DNA of 64,000 bases, taken from the NCBI GenBank assembly GCA_023053575.1, contig JAKZAP010000001.1, positions 16,446,849 to 16,510,848 on the forward strand, written 5' to 3'. This document shows, piece after piece, positions 45,806 to 56,277 of this stretch. A model generated the notes under the pieces. The model worked only from the letters and a program-made list of their open reading frames with translations. It was not told where the DNA came from and ran no database searches. Positions within the stretch are counted from its first letter, which is position 1. Every line of letters begins with the position of its first letter. The translations under genes were made by a program, and so were the position numbers. Source of the DNA: Branchinecta lynchi (taxonomy: Eukaryota > Arthropoda > Branchiopoda > Anostraca > Branchinectidae).

Positions 45806-45939
45806 AAAAGACCAAAGGTTTCGATGGGAGCCCACAAATTCAAATATATGATCCAGATAATTGGGTCTTGTCTTCGCCAGATCCAGTCTTCAGCACGACT
45901 CCTTGAACATTTTTAGTATTAAAATCAGAAACAGATTAA

Positions 45940-46030
45940 GGTCAGGTTCAGGTTCAGGTTCAGGTTCAGGTTCTTTTTAATAACAAAGTAAATAACAAAA
46001 TGTCCAGAGCCCGGCTGAGAATACAATCGA
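45940..46030 (-). mobile_element. Short LINE 3' end with (GAACCT)n tail
   Basis: Inserted between AACAGATTAAG and GTCTGAGAAAACC of A9, where other copies read straight through. On the minus strand it ends with about five GAACCT units after a TTATTAAAAA stretch, the form of a 5'-truncated non-LTR insertion. Confidence 0.55.
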
Positions 46031-46081
46031 CAATCGTCTGAGAAAACCAAGTTCAGATATTGATTGAGCATGTGTGTTTAC

Positions 46082-47635
46082 CAGGGGCGCCCCCCCCCCC
46101 TACGTTTTGGGCATTCGGTCAAATTTTCGCCGAAGGCGAAAAATTCGGTCAAAACGGGCATCGTGGCGAAGCCGTGATGCTCTATACATAAAATCTTTTG
46201 TCCCCGCATTTCGAAACTGGGTGATTTAACGTGTTTTTGGCTTCCCATTTTTTTTTAATCGAATTTGCTAACTCATCCAACTTTTGTTCACTCCGCATCG
46301 ATTTCACCGCATTCGGTCTGTCCCTTCGTAAATTCGGTGATTTAACCTGTTTATTTGGTCTCATTCGTTAGCGAACTCGGTAAATTCACATATCTGTTCT
46401 ATCACTCGGTCAGTCCATTTCATAATTCTGTCATTAAGTCAGATTTATTTGGTTCTGATTCCTGACCGAATACGATAATTGATCCAACTTTTGTTCAGTC
46501 CGCATCGATTTCGCCGCATTCGGTCCGTCCCTGCGTAAATTCGGTGATTTAACCTGTTTATTTGGTCTCATTCTCTACCGAATTTGGTAATTCTGTCAGT
46601 CCATTTCATAATTAAACACCATGAGATTCATTCGGTTCTGGTTCGTTACCGAATGCGGTAATTCACCGGATTTTTCTTTAGTCCGTTGGTGGTTCTAACA
46701 AGAGTTGTATTCCATTACGAAATTCGGTTGTAATACCGCTCTCGATCTGTTCCTTAGTTTTTTAGTTAGTTTTTCGGTATACTACGAATTCATTATTTGC
46801 TTCACCCAGTTACTGAGTTCGGTAATTTAAGTGGCATTTATTTAGCTCTCGGTCTTTACCATTTACGGTAGCTTCAGCTGGTTGCTGTTCATTTTTTTAC
46901 TTCAGGATTACTGCAGGAATACTTACTCAACACCACTTCACGAATAAGCACGTCTCTTGACGTGAAATCTAGCCTACTTTTGTTTGCTCTAAATTCCGAA
47001 AAAATGTACTTTGTATCCACTTTACCGTGGAATAGGTAATCTTGGGATCGCAGTATAAAGGCAATTTTATCATTAGTCTTTTCAAAACATTTCGCCTGCG
47101 GCGCATTTCGCAGTCTTCACTAGTTACACAAAGGTTGCCTCGTTTAGTTGGCGTTTTAGACTTGGAATTTTGAGGGGCTTGAACTATGTTAAAAGCTAGA
47201 ATTTGCATGGGAAGTCGTTAAATATTGACAAAAAAAAAAAAAAGCGGATTCAAAAGATTTCGCCTGCGGAGCCTTGATTAATCATGGACACAGCCGTTAG
47301 CGACGTTGTCTCTACGCAGCAACACCATTTTCTGCGATTATTTCAAGTCCTGTTGGCAAAAGTGCAAAGGTCTTGCACAGGTAGAAAGCCAGTGACGGCG
47401 TATCTATGAAAAAGAAACAGAAGCGGAAAAGCGTGAAAACGCGCCAATTTTTCTCTCTAGACTTGTTTGTATATACTCTGCAACTTGTTATGTTGTAGCT
47501 TCATGAAGTCAACTCGCTGTGTTTTTACAATTTTTTTTAATAAATTCAGTAAAAATCAGGTACCGATTCGGTCAATTTTACCAGATACACCCCCCCCCCC
47601 CCCCCCCCAATGAAGAAAGGCTCCGGACGCCCCTG
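46082..47635. mobile_element. hAT-like element, 1554 bp, exact 8-bp TSD
   Basis: Ends CAGGGGCGCCCC and GGACGCCCCTG, flanked by GTGTTTAC at 46074-46081 and 47636-47643. Removing it restores GTGTGTTTACCCCTATAAGT of Family A. Subterminal hairpins: TTTTCGCC-GAA-GGCGAAAA (46124-46142) and GCATCGTGGC-GAA-GCCGTGATGC (46158-46180). No transposase. Confidence 0.85.
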
Positions 47636-48138
47636 GTGTTTACCCCTATAAGTCATTTCTGTTTTGACGAAAACTTCCTGCCACTTCTGCCAATTTCTCA
47701 GTAAAAAAATTTCCGGCTCCAGCCGAATTCTGGTTAAACTATATGTCCGGGTAAAAAATGATTGTCATACACAGATTCAGCATCTCTTCTTACCGCTAAA
47801 TCGGATATCGAATCAACTACAAATAAAACTTAACTTTTAACAATTTTTCGGTTTTGGTCGGATTCCGGGCGAACTAATTGTCCGATGACAACATGGTTTC
47901 ACCATCGTGTTGAGCATGTCTTCTTACCCCATAATCGACTATCTATCACATTATCTGTTTAAAAATATTTTATTTGCCCCTTAATTTAAACCCCCCACCC
48001 CTAAATGTAGGACCTCCCCCTTGACCCAAAGAATCCTCACACCAACTTTCATCAAAATATCTCATTCTCTTCGACAGTTATCGTGCTCACAGACAGACGG
48101 ACATTTTTGCGATGTCATAGGTATCCCGCCTCCAAAAC

Positions 48139-48645
48139 CGGTGATGTAAATTGTTTCCCTGTTTTCGCTACAAGTCAACGGGTCTAGCAAAGGCTTAAAA
48201 CAGCCAAAACCGTCGGTTATTTGTTGAAAGCACAGCCTTGTTTTAAAGTATTCAAATATTTTAAAATAATCTAAATTGAAGAGTAAATAGTGCGAGGGGT
48301 CCTTTAACACAATCAAAATAATGCAGTGTAGTCAGTTAAATGATACACAAATAAGTTGGCTTTTCAGTTAAACTTTAAAGCTGCTCCATAGTAGAATCTG
48401 ATGTGCCCAAAACTCCGACCCTTTTTATTAATCACACCTAGGCTAATTATCTTGAAAAAAAAAAACATTCTAGCTCGTTTAGATTCCCTGTTTTCACGGA
48501 AAAATGTCTCACTTTCAGAAGATCACATACGCACGTGCAGTGCTCCTGTCCCTTCTGTTTTCACATAAATTGTACAGTCGAAAATCACAACGCACTGCTA
48601 AATTTGATCAGAAAATCACTACCGCACTTTCGGTCCTCGAAATCA
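48139..48645. other. Unclassified; could hold downstream exons of 48646-48786
   Basis: Contains an 84-codon minus frame (48062-48316) that begins in A9 and lacks motifs. 48355-48385 is inverted to 1225-1250. Nothing is firm. Confidence 0.3.
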
Positions 48646-48786
48646 CTACGTTTGGTGGTTTATCACTACACCTTGCAACACCGCCCGATTTGTGTACAAA
48701 TAAAAGCAGGACTCCAGCCAAAGATAATCAAATCTAACGTTCGTCCATTTGCGGCTGACTCGACTAAAACGACCGGCAGCTGCCAT
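48646..48786 (-). CDS. 46-codon ORF, possible first exon, function unknown
   Basis: On the minus strand AGAAGATGGCAGCTGCC gives a strong eukaryotic start context. The peptide begins MAAAGRFSRVSRKWTNVRFD and continues with YLWLESCFYLYTNR, a composition that looks like protein, not repeat. CAAG|GTGTAG about 24 nt before the TAG stop could be a splice donor. No downstream exon was found. The start context includes the palindrome GGCAGCTGCC. It could be a real short gene, a 5' exon, or chance. Confidence 0.3.
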   Translation of the reverse strand: MAAAGRFSRVSRKWTNVRFDYLWLESCFYLYTNRAVLQGVVINHQT

Positions 48787-49054
48787 CTTCTGCTAGATCC
48801 AGAACGTTCTTTTATAGTTACGTAGGTGGCGACGCTATATTTTAGTTATTGATGTAATGTTGTAATAGTTGGCAACCGAGTCCGTGGATGCAATATCGTC
48901 CTTCAAGGGAGACCATCTTAACGGATTTTCAAAAGTTGTAAGGCTTCAAATGTAGCCAGAAATATCTTGTATTCATGGCTGATCTTTTCGTCAGGTGCAG
49001 ACACTGCCAGAAATTTAAATGGCGGGCGTCGGTGTGGCCTGTGATAACAGCCAG
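48787..49054. other. Unclassified, possible 5' flank of 48646-48786
   Basis: No TATA box at a convincing distance on the minus strand. No repeat recognised. Confidence 0.3.
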
Positions 49055-49188
49055 CAGAGGCATCGCAAAGGGGGAGGGGGGTGGAGCACCTCCCCAACTC
49101 CTCGAGATTCGGTAAAATTTCGGGCTGGAGGCCCACAATGTACTAAAACTGTTCGGTATTTGTTCATAGCAGAACTGTTCTGTATATT

Positions 49189-49554
49189 AGTTGCGTTTTT
49201 GCAGATACCATGGTATATGATACCACGGTCTAAAGTCGTTTTTGCAGTTATCGTGTTATCTGATACCACGGCCAAAAGGCGTTTTCGCAGTTAGCGTGGT
49301 AACTGGTCGTGGTATCTGAAATAGTCATCTCACTTTCATCAATTTGTGTCAAATTGTGGGAAAAGAAGTTAGGTACTTGGTGATGTGTCTGGATATCTGT
49401 CTTTCTTTTGTGATGACTTCGAACAGCAGAATTTCGGCAATTGTCGTTTTCTCAGAGCAACCGAATATCAGATACCACGATAACTGCAAAAACGACTAAT
49501 TGCAGATCCTGTTACCGTGGTAACGGATACCATGGTATCTGCAAAAACGCAACT
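49189..49554. mobile_element. 366-bp MITE with AGTTGCGTTTTTGCAG ends
   Basis: Ends AGTTGCGTTTTTGCAGATAC and the exact complement, flanked by ATT at 49186-49188 and 49555-49557. The inner arms repeat GATACCACGG, GTTATCGTG and GCAGTTATCGTG. The 3-bp duplication suggests a PIF/Harbinger relation. Confidence 0.65.
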
Positions 49555-50011
49555 ATTATTGACGGGGATTCGGTAGTAGTATGAAATCCCAAATAGGCTA
49601 TCTATCTATTTGGTATAATTGCCATTATTCGGCAGTTATCACGAATTCGGTGAGAGAATTTACTGAAGTAATTCGGTAATTTTTCGATGACACAACTATT
49701 CGGTATATTTATCGAGATTCAGTACTTACACAGAGTCCCGAATAAGCTATCGGTCCAGGATTATTCGGTATCATGACTGGGATTCGATATAATTTTCGGG
49801 ATTCGGTATTTACCACGAATATTATTATATATATATATTATTCGGTAGTTTTTCGATACCAACACAATTCGATATAATAACCGGGATTCGGTAGTTATAC
49901 AGAATCCCGAATAGGCTATCGGTCTAAACTTATTCGGTATAATAACTGGGATTCGGTAGTTACCACGAAATTCGAAGAGGTCGAGTAAGCACTGGTAGCA
50001 GACAGAAGGCT

Positions 50012-50130
50012 GATTCGCAAAACAGAACAGAAACAGGTGACCTCGTTCTGTCTGGCCTGCGTCTGTTTCTTTTCTGTTTTTTCCTCCATCTGTTTCTGTT
50101 TTTCTTTCACCTGTTTTTATCTGTTTTTGG
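50012..50130. repeat. CTGTTT-rich block
   Basis: AAAACAGAACAGAAACAGG changing to TCTGTTTCTTTTCTGTTTTT. Together with 53160-53275 it brackets about 3 kb of inserted repeats. Confidence 0.6.
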
Positions 50131-50195
50131 GACCACAAAACTTTGTGAAGCTTGAATGTTTTTTTTCAAAGTCTGTCCTTCGATTCACCTCTAAG

Positions 50196-50459
50196 CAGGG
50201 GCGTCACGACTGGGGGGGGGGGGGGGGACGCCCCCTCCCAATGTTGTCGGCCAGTCGGTAAAAAATAACCGAGTCGTCACGGAGCGCCGGCGATTTTTCT
50301 TCAAAACAGTTAATTTTTTCACGAAAACAGTAGTTTTTTCTGAAAATCAGTCGATTTATTTTTCAAAAATGTTTTTTTTTTCTTGAAAACGGTCGTTTTG
50401 TCTGCAAAACAGTCGGTAAATTTCTCCCCCCCCCCCCAAAAAAAAAAAAACATTTTGTA
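50196..50459. mobile_element. hAT-type terminus with poly-G and CAGTCG words
   Basis: CAGGGGCGTCACGACT followed by a G run (50212-50227), ACGCCCCC and GGCCAGTCGGTAAA, then several AAAACAGTCG-like words (50300-50420). No partner terminus was identified with confidence. Confidence 0.4.
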
Positions 50460-51080
50460 ACTCTCAAAGGGGTTAAGAATTGAGATATCTTGTTCAGACT
50501 TGATGCAAGGGACGAGGGTTGTTTGGGCAAACGTACACGTCAAGTTCCCAGATGCGTTCCATAGCGCTATATTTACAAGTGGGGAGTGTTTCAAACTAAG
50601 GGCAAAAAAAATAGTTTATAAAAGCCAATAAAGTAGTTGATTTAAGGGAAAAGAGATAGGCTTTAACACATCTAAATTTGATTATCTTGCCAGGAAAATA
50701 GTTAGTCCGGAATCCGGTCAAACCGTAAAAGTAAAAGTTTTGTTTGAAGTTCATTAGAGGTTTGATACTGGGTAACGGGGCATGTTGAGTCCGTTTATGA
50801 CTTTATTTTCTCGCCGGACAATGAGTTTACCCGGAATCCGGCCAAAATTAAGATTGCAAATTGGATCCCAATTTCATTACAGATTCGATCCAGAAGTATG
50901 GAGACATGCTGGACCCGTTTCTGAACTTTATTTTCTTGCAGAGGAAACAATTCGCCCGGATTCCGTTCAAATCCCCCAAAAAGAAATTTTGCACCAAGTA
51001 AAAGTTTTTTCTGAAAACAATTAGAAACTCGAAACAGGGGTAAAGAATGCATGCTGAATCTATATCTGAACTTTATTTTA
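50460..51080 (-). mobile_element. Worn Family A copy
   Basis: Diverged units with CCGGAATCCGG, GTTTGAAGTTCATTAGAGG and CAAGTTCCCAGATGCG in Family A order. Termini are not recognisable. Confidence 0.5.
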
Positions 51081-51766
51081 TCATCAACAGGTAACTCTGC
51101 TTGAATTTGACAAAATCCAGAAATTTCGTAGACTGGAAAAGTAAATTTAGTAAAGTCCAGTACGTTGTGTTTTGTAAAGCTGACAATTCTCGACTACACA
51201 CAGAGCAGCGTAGATCAATCGATAGAGTGTTGGACTTCGGGTGCGAATGTTCGATATATACATGTATTATATGAATGAAACACAAATGAGGGTTTATATT
51301 GTTCGGCTAGTTTTACTCAAACGTATTAAACGAGTTTGTTAATTGGTTGAACGAGGTTGTGTTATTTTTGGATATTTTGGTCGCAATTCGGCAACCGTAT
51401 TCAGCGAAGAACAAACTAAATAACGAATTCTAAACCAATACCTGAACAATACCAACAAAAAAGGGACGTGGACAAAAACTAACTAGCTGATCTAGCAAAA
51501 CCCAAAAATCTCGTTTTTATTTTTTTCGTTATGAATTGTCAGCCCCCCCCCCCCCCCCCGAAACATAGACAAATAAATTTTATTATAGGCTTTTCCCTCT
51601 GATCTATGTGTTTTTTGTACTTCTCTGTCCGACCAGCAGGCAACCCCCCCCCCCCCCCCCCCCGAAATAAATTCCTGGATACGAGCCTGACTGGACTACT
51701 TGTCGGTGTATCTATTTATAAATAAACGCCAATAGATTTGGTTGAACTGGAATGGAACTGTTATTA
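51081..51766. other. Unclassified, two poly-C runs and a tRNA-like relic
   Basis: 51206-51256 resembles a tRNA-derived SINE head (GTAGATCAATCGATAGAGTG...GCGAATGTTCGAT). C runs are at 51543-51559 and 51644-51663, each followed by CGAAA. No gene. Confidence 0.4.
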
Positions 51767-51924
51767 CAGTGTAAACAAAAATCTTGCAGTATTTACTACT
51801 GGGATTAATCTTATCTTTATTGAGAAGTGATTACCCATAATTCGGATTAATCTTATCCCAATAAATATACGATCAATCCTAGCAGTAAATACTGCATCCT
51901 CATTCGGAGAAACTTTTTACAGTG
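51767..51924. mobile_element. 158-bp foldback MITE, TA flanks
   Basis: The left arm CAGTGTAAAC...GCAGTATTTACTACTGGGAT pairs with the right arm (inverted) CACTGTAAAA...GCAGTATTTACTGCTAGGAT. TA lies on both sides (51765-51766, 51925-51926). Mariner-like MITE. Confidence 0.6.
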
Positions 51925-52023
51925 TACTTCAGTAGTTGGAGAAAAAGAAAAGAAAATCAGACATCAAAGCCTGCAAATTTTTACAGAAAATTTAGAACTA
52001 AAATTTCTTTATGGATTAGAAGA

Positions 52024-53159
52024 AAACAAGACCAAAGGTTTCGATGGGATCCATAAAATTCAATATTGATCCAGACAATTGGGTCTTGTCTTCACCAGAC
52101 TCTTTGAACATTTTTACTATTAAAATTCAGAAACAGATTAAGGCCAAATAGCTAATCATCTGAGAAATCCAAGTTCAGATATGGATTCAGCATGCGTGTT
52201 TACCCCTACAAGTCATATCTGTTTTGACGAAAACTTCCTGCCACTCCTACAAATTTCCCGGTTTCAGACGAATTACGGAACTACTTGTCCGGCGAAAAAA
52301 GAAAGCTGAAAAAAACGATCTCAGCTTATCTTCTTTCCCCAATACTGAACATCTGATCAACTTCAAATAAAAATTTAACTTATAACTTACTTTCCGGCTC
52401 CAGTCGGATTCCGGTCAAACTATATGTCCGGGTAAAAAATTAGTTTCATATTTTCATACAAGGATTCAGCATCTCTTCTTACCCCTAAATCGGATATCTA
52501 ATCAACTACAAATAAAACGTTAACTTTTTCCGGTTTTGGCCGGATTCCGGACGAACTACTTGCCCGGGTACGAAATTTTTCACAAAAGTCTTCAGCATGT
52601 TTTCTGACCCCTAAATCGAACATCTAATCAACTCCAAATAAAACTTTTACTTTTAAAAAACTTTCCAGTTCTGGCCGAGTTCCAGGCGAACTACTTGTCC
52701 GGCGAGAGAATGGTTTTCACCATCAAGTTCAGCATGTCCTCCTACCCCTAATTCGAACATCTAATCAACTTCAAATAGAACTTTTACTTTTAACAAACTT
52801 TCCGGATTTGGCCGGATTCCGGGATAACTACTAGTCCGATGACAAAATGGTTTTCACCATCGTGTTCAGCATGTCTTCTTACCCCATAATCGACTATCAC
52901 ATTATCTGTTTAAAAATATTGCATTTGCCCCTCAATTTAAATTTCCTCCCCCACCCCTAAATATAGGGCTTCAGAGCCCATCTATGAACTCGACCTTACT
53001 CTTGAACCAAAGAATCCTCACACCAAGTTTCATCAAAATATCTCATTCCCTTCGAGAGTTATAGTGCGCACAGACGGACAGACGGACGGACGGACAGACA
53101 GACGGACAACTTTTGCGATGTCATAGGTGTCCCGCCACATACGTTTTGGGATCCCAAAA
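52024..53159 (+). mobile_element. Family A element A10
   Basis: AACAAGACCAAAGG to TTTTGGGATCCCAAAA, uninterrupted, about 1.14 kb. (GGAC)n mixed with GACAGACGG at 53072-53106. Confidence 0.85.
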
Positions 53160-53275
53160 AACAGAAAAGCTGTTTAAAATAGCTTTTTTTTCAAAAAACG
53201 AGACTGTTTTCTGTTTTTACCAGCTGTTTTGTTCTGTTTCTGTTTTCCCGAAAAACAGAAACAGTGGTTCATGGA
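53160..53275. repeat. CTGTTT-rich block
   Basis: GCTGTTT, ACTGTTTTCTGTTT and AAACAGAAACAG directly after A10. Confidence 0.6.
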
Positions 53276-53748
53276 AATGGTTAAATTTGGCAGGAAAAAC
53301 TCGGAAAACCTGCGGCGCTCACTGATGTGACCATGGTCACAGTAGCTGCCGGGACGTCGCTCCATCTGGTTTCTGGGAATTCTTAGGCTCTCGGTGTAAT
53401 AATCCGCGGCAGATTATAGAATTCGCTAGAGAATCAGTTAAATTTTCGCCTACACGAAAAAAAAAAGGATTTAGAAAATTTTCGCCTGCGGCTGAATTTT
53501 ATTTTGTCTTGGGTATCATAACTGCTATCGTGCCCCGCAATATATTGTCCAAGTGTGCTTCCCTAAAACGACGCCTCTGGCTTATCGTCTTTCATGCTGC
53601 TCTTTAGTGTTAATGTGTGTACATACTCCTTTCATTTCAGTAATGTAAAGGTCAAATTCTCAGTATATAGGATTCTTTATTTCCAACAGAATAGGGATAA
53701 TTTTTAGCTCTGCACCCCCCCCCCCCCGCACGAAAGTGTACTTGCGAC

Positions 53749-53812
53749 CAGAGGCGTTACTAGCCAAAAAGGGGGGGGGGGCAAGGATTTTACCGACTGG
53801 CTGCCATTTCGA
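53749..53812. mobile_element. hAT-type terminus with poly-G
   Basis: CAGAGGCGTTACTAGCC followed by a G run and TTTTACCGACTGGC. It is the same terminus class as 13563 and 50196. The opposite end is not identified. Confidence 0.4.
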
Positions 53813-55373
53813 AACAAGACCAAAGGTGTCGATGGGATCCCAAAAATCTAATATATAGTGTAGATAAATAAATAATTTAATTGTAATAGTTAGGAACAGA
53901 TTAAAGTTGATAGTGGGGGATGGAACAGGTTGGATACTTAAATTCAACTGTCTTTTACAGATTGGTGTGCTTCTGAGATGAGAAGTTCGACATTCTGTTA
54001 ATTTGAGGCATCACTGGATAAGATTTCGATTGTTTGGTGTGATTTGTCTATGATTTTATGCAGTTTTTGGTTATTCATTGGTTATTTATTTATAATTACG
54101 GAAAATTCCCGGTTTCGGACTAATTCCGAACAAACTACCATACTTGTCCAGAAAAAAGAAGTTCAGAAATAAATTCACGGCAGCGTATCTCCTTATCCGT
54201 ATAAAGAACATCTAATGAGCTTCAAGTAGAACTTTAACTTATAAAAAAAAAATCCACTTTAACTCGGTTCAACTTCAAATAAAACTTTTACTTTTAACAA
54301 ACTTTTCGGTTATGGCCGAATTCTCGGCGAACTGCTTGTCCGGCGAGAAAATGGTTTTCACCACCGTGTTCAGCATGTCATCCTACCCTTAAATCGAACA
54401 TCTAGTCAACTTCAAACAAAACTTTTACTGTTAACTGAATTTCTGGTTTTGGCCGGATTCCGGGATAGCTAATTGTCCAGCGAAAAATTAGTTTTCACCA
54501 TCGTGTTCAGCATGTCTTCTTACCCCTAAATCAAACATCCAATCAACTTCAAATAAAACTTTTACTTTTCACAAACTTTCCGGTTTTTGCCGGATTCCGG
54601 GCCAACTACTTGTCCGATGACAAAATGGTTTTCACCATCGTGTTCAGCATGTCTTGTTACCTAATAAACGACTATAACATTATCTGTTTAAAAATATTTC
54701 ATTTGCCCCTTAATTTAAACCCCCTCCCCCACCCCTAAATGTAGGGCTACAGTGCCCATCTACGAACTCCACCTTACTCTTGACCCATAGAATCCTCACA
54801 CCAAGTTTCATCAACATATCTCATTCCCTTCGGGAGTTGTAGTGCGCACTAAATCGAACATCTAGTCAACTTCAAACTAAACTTTTACTGTTAATGGACT
54901 TTCTGGTTTTGACCGGATTCCGGGCTAACAAATTGTCCAGCGAAAAAATGGTTTTCACCATCGTGTTCAGCATGTCTTCTTACCCCTAAATCAAATATCT
55001 AATCAACTTCAAATAAAACTTTTACTTTTCACAAACTTTCCGGTTTTTTCCGGAGTCCGGGCGAACTACTAGTCCGATGACAAAATGGTTTTCACCATCG
55101 TATTCAGCATGTCTTGTTACCCCATAAACGACCAAACGATTATCTATTTAAAAGTATTTAATTTGCCCCTTAATTTAAACCCCCACCCCTAAATGTAGGG
55201 CTACAGTGCCCATCTACGAACTCGACCTTATCTTGACCCATACCCACACCAAGTTTCATCAAAATATCTCATTCCTTTCGGGAGTTATAGTGCGCACAGA
55301 CGGACGGACGAACAGACGGACAACTTTTGCGATGTCATAGGTATCCCGCCACTTACGTTTTGGGATCCCAAAA
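53813..55373 (+). mobile_element. Family A element A11, tail partly doubled
   Basis: Starts AACAAGACCAAAGGTGTCGA, with a diverged first 500 bp. A complete tail (CCCTCCCCCACCCC to AGTTGTAGTGCGCAC, 54719-54849) is followed by two more repeat units and a second full tail with (GGAC)n and the palindrome at 55358-55373. Unequal exchange between tails is the likely cause. Confidence 0.7.
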
Positions 55374-55551
55374 ATCGACTGATTTTCAGAAAAAAACGAC
55401 TGATTTGAAAAAAAAACGACTGTTTTGACGAAGATCACCGTTTCATGGCGACAGTCAGTTAGGAATCGGCGGGTGTATTCGCGGTGCCCAAGGCCCTTGA
55501 TAGCTCAGTTGGTTAGTGCGTCTGTGCGTGAAGACGAAGGTTGCGGGTTCG

Positions 55552-56277
55552 GGAGCATATCACGAGACAAATTTTCACGAGACAATCGGCTTTTCCCAAG
55601 TGTCACTAGGCAAATCCACACGAGGCAATCAGAGCATTAGAAAAAACTTCGAGAGGCAATTATTCCACGAGACAACCCGGATTAAGAAAAGTAGGATTAA
55701 GACAATCATCTTAGAGTGAACTACCGTAGATACAGTAGAGGGTGCATGTTAGGATAGTAGTCAGTTTTGATCTAGGAAACCCAAATCCAGTTCGAAATTG
55801 TGAAAACTGCAAGAGGAGGGACTGCAGTCCATTACGAGGGAAAGAATGTAATGGCAAGTTTACTCTAACTTCCACGGCTGACCACAACCACATATGTAAC
55901 CGCGCAGCAACTGTCAACGACACAGTTCTAGAGTTAGCGAAGAGAAAAATTGACAGTTCGACCAGTATTCCTACCAAGAAAGCCTACAAAGAAGCCCTTC
56001 GAGAAGTATCCGAAACGCCAGCCAAGCTGCTGCAGCGCTGTCCATGACTTGTGCACCGATGAGTTCGTCAACCGCTTATAGAAAGTCTTTATTACAAGAA
56101 AGACTTGTCTCACGGAAATTTGTACTGAGCAAGGTTTGCCTCGTGATACTTTGTCTCCTGGTTGTTTGTCTTGTGAAAACTTGAGAAATGACTGACTTTT
56201 CTCGCGAAAATTTGTCTAGAAATTTGTGTCTCGTGATAAGACTTGTCTCGTGAAAACTTGTCTTGTGATAGGTAGCC
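55552..56277. mobile_element. Mutator-like element, 726 bp, 9-bp TSD
   Basis: Flanked by GCGGGTTCG (55543-55551) and GCTGGTTCG (56278-56286), 9 bp with one mismatch. The ends GGAGCATATCACGAGACAA and (inverted) GGCTACCTATCACAAGACAA share TATCACRAGACAARTTTTCACGAGACAA. Further CACGAGACAA-like copies are scattered within about 130 bp of the left end and 170 bp of the right end. Confidence 0.65.
55742..56047 (+). pseudogene. FLYWCH-like zinc-finger fragment of a MULE protein
   Basis: The open frame contains NCENCKRRDC about 20 residues in, then NGKFTLTSTADHNHIC. This is the C-x-n-C...H-N-H pattern of FLYWCH/WRKY-like fingers, which occur at the N-terminus of animal MULE transposases. It is followed by a helical, charged stretch (VLELAKRKIDSS). 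The DDE catalytic domain is absent and the frame has no ATG at its start, so this is an internally deleted, non-autonomous element. Location inside Mutator-like termini supports the call. Confidence 0.5.

Larger units (their letters stand above)
45806..48138 (+). mobile_element. Family A element A9, split by LINE tail and hAT
   Basis: Starts AAAAGACCAAAGGTTTCGAT, interrupted at about 45940-46030 and at 46082-47635, and ends TGCGATGTCATAGGTATCCC near 48128. The terminal palindrome is damaged (CCGCCTCCAAAACC). Confidence 0.75.
49055..53748. mobile_element. hAT-like element, relative of 22061-23435, heavily interrupted
   Basis: Left end CAGAGGCATCGCAAAG, subterminal GATTCGGTAAAATTTCGGGC, and units with ACAGAATCCCGAATAGGCTATCGG (49573, 49725, 49894) match 22061-22710. 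The match resumes at 53281 (AATTTGGCAGGAAAAA) and ends with CTTGCGAC at 53741-53748. The last 7 bp of the TIR are missing, and another hAT-type end starts at 53749. About 3.3 kb of other repeats (50012-53275) sit where the relative carries a Family A remnant. Confidence 0.65.

Noticed and set aside
55493..55560. Functional tRNA gene
   Set aside because: Only the A-box half is present before the MULE, and the acceptor stem does not pair. It is a SINE head.
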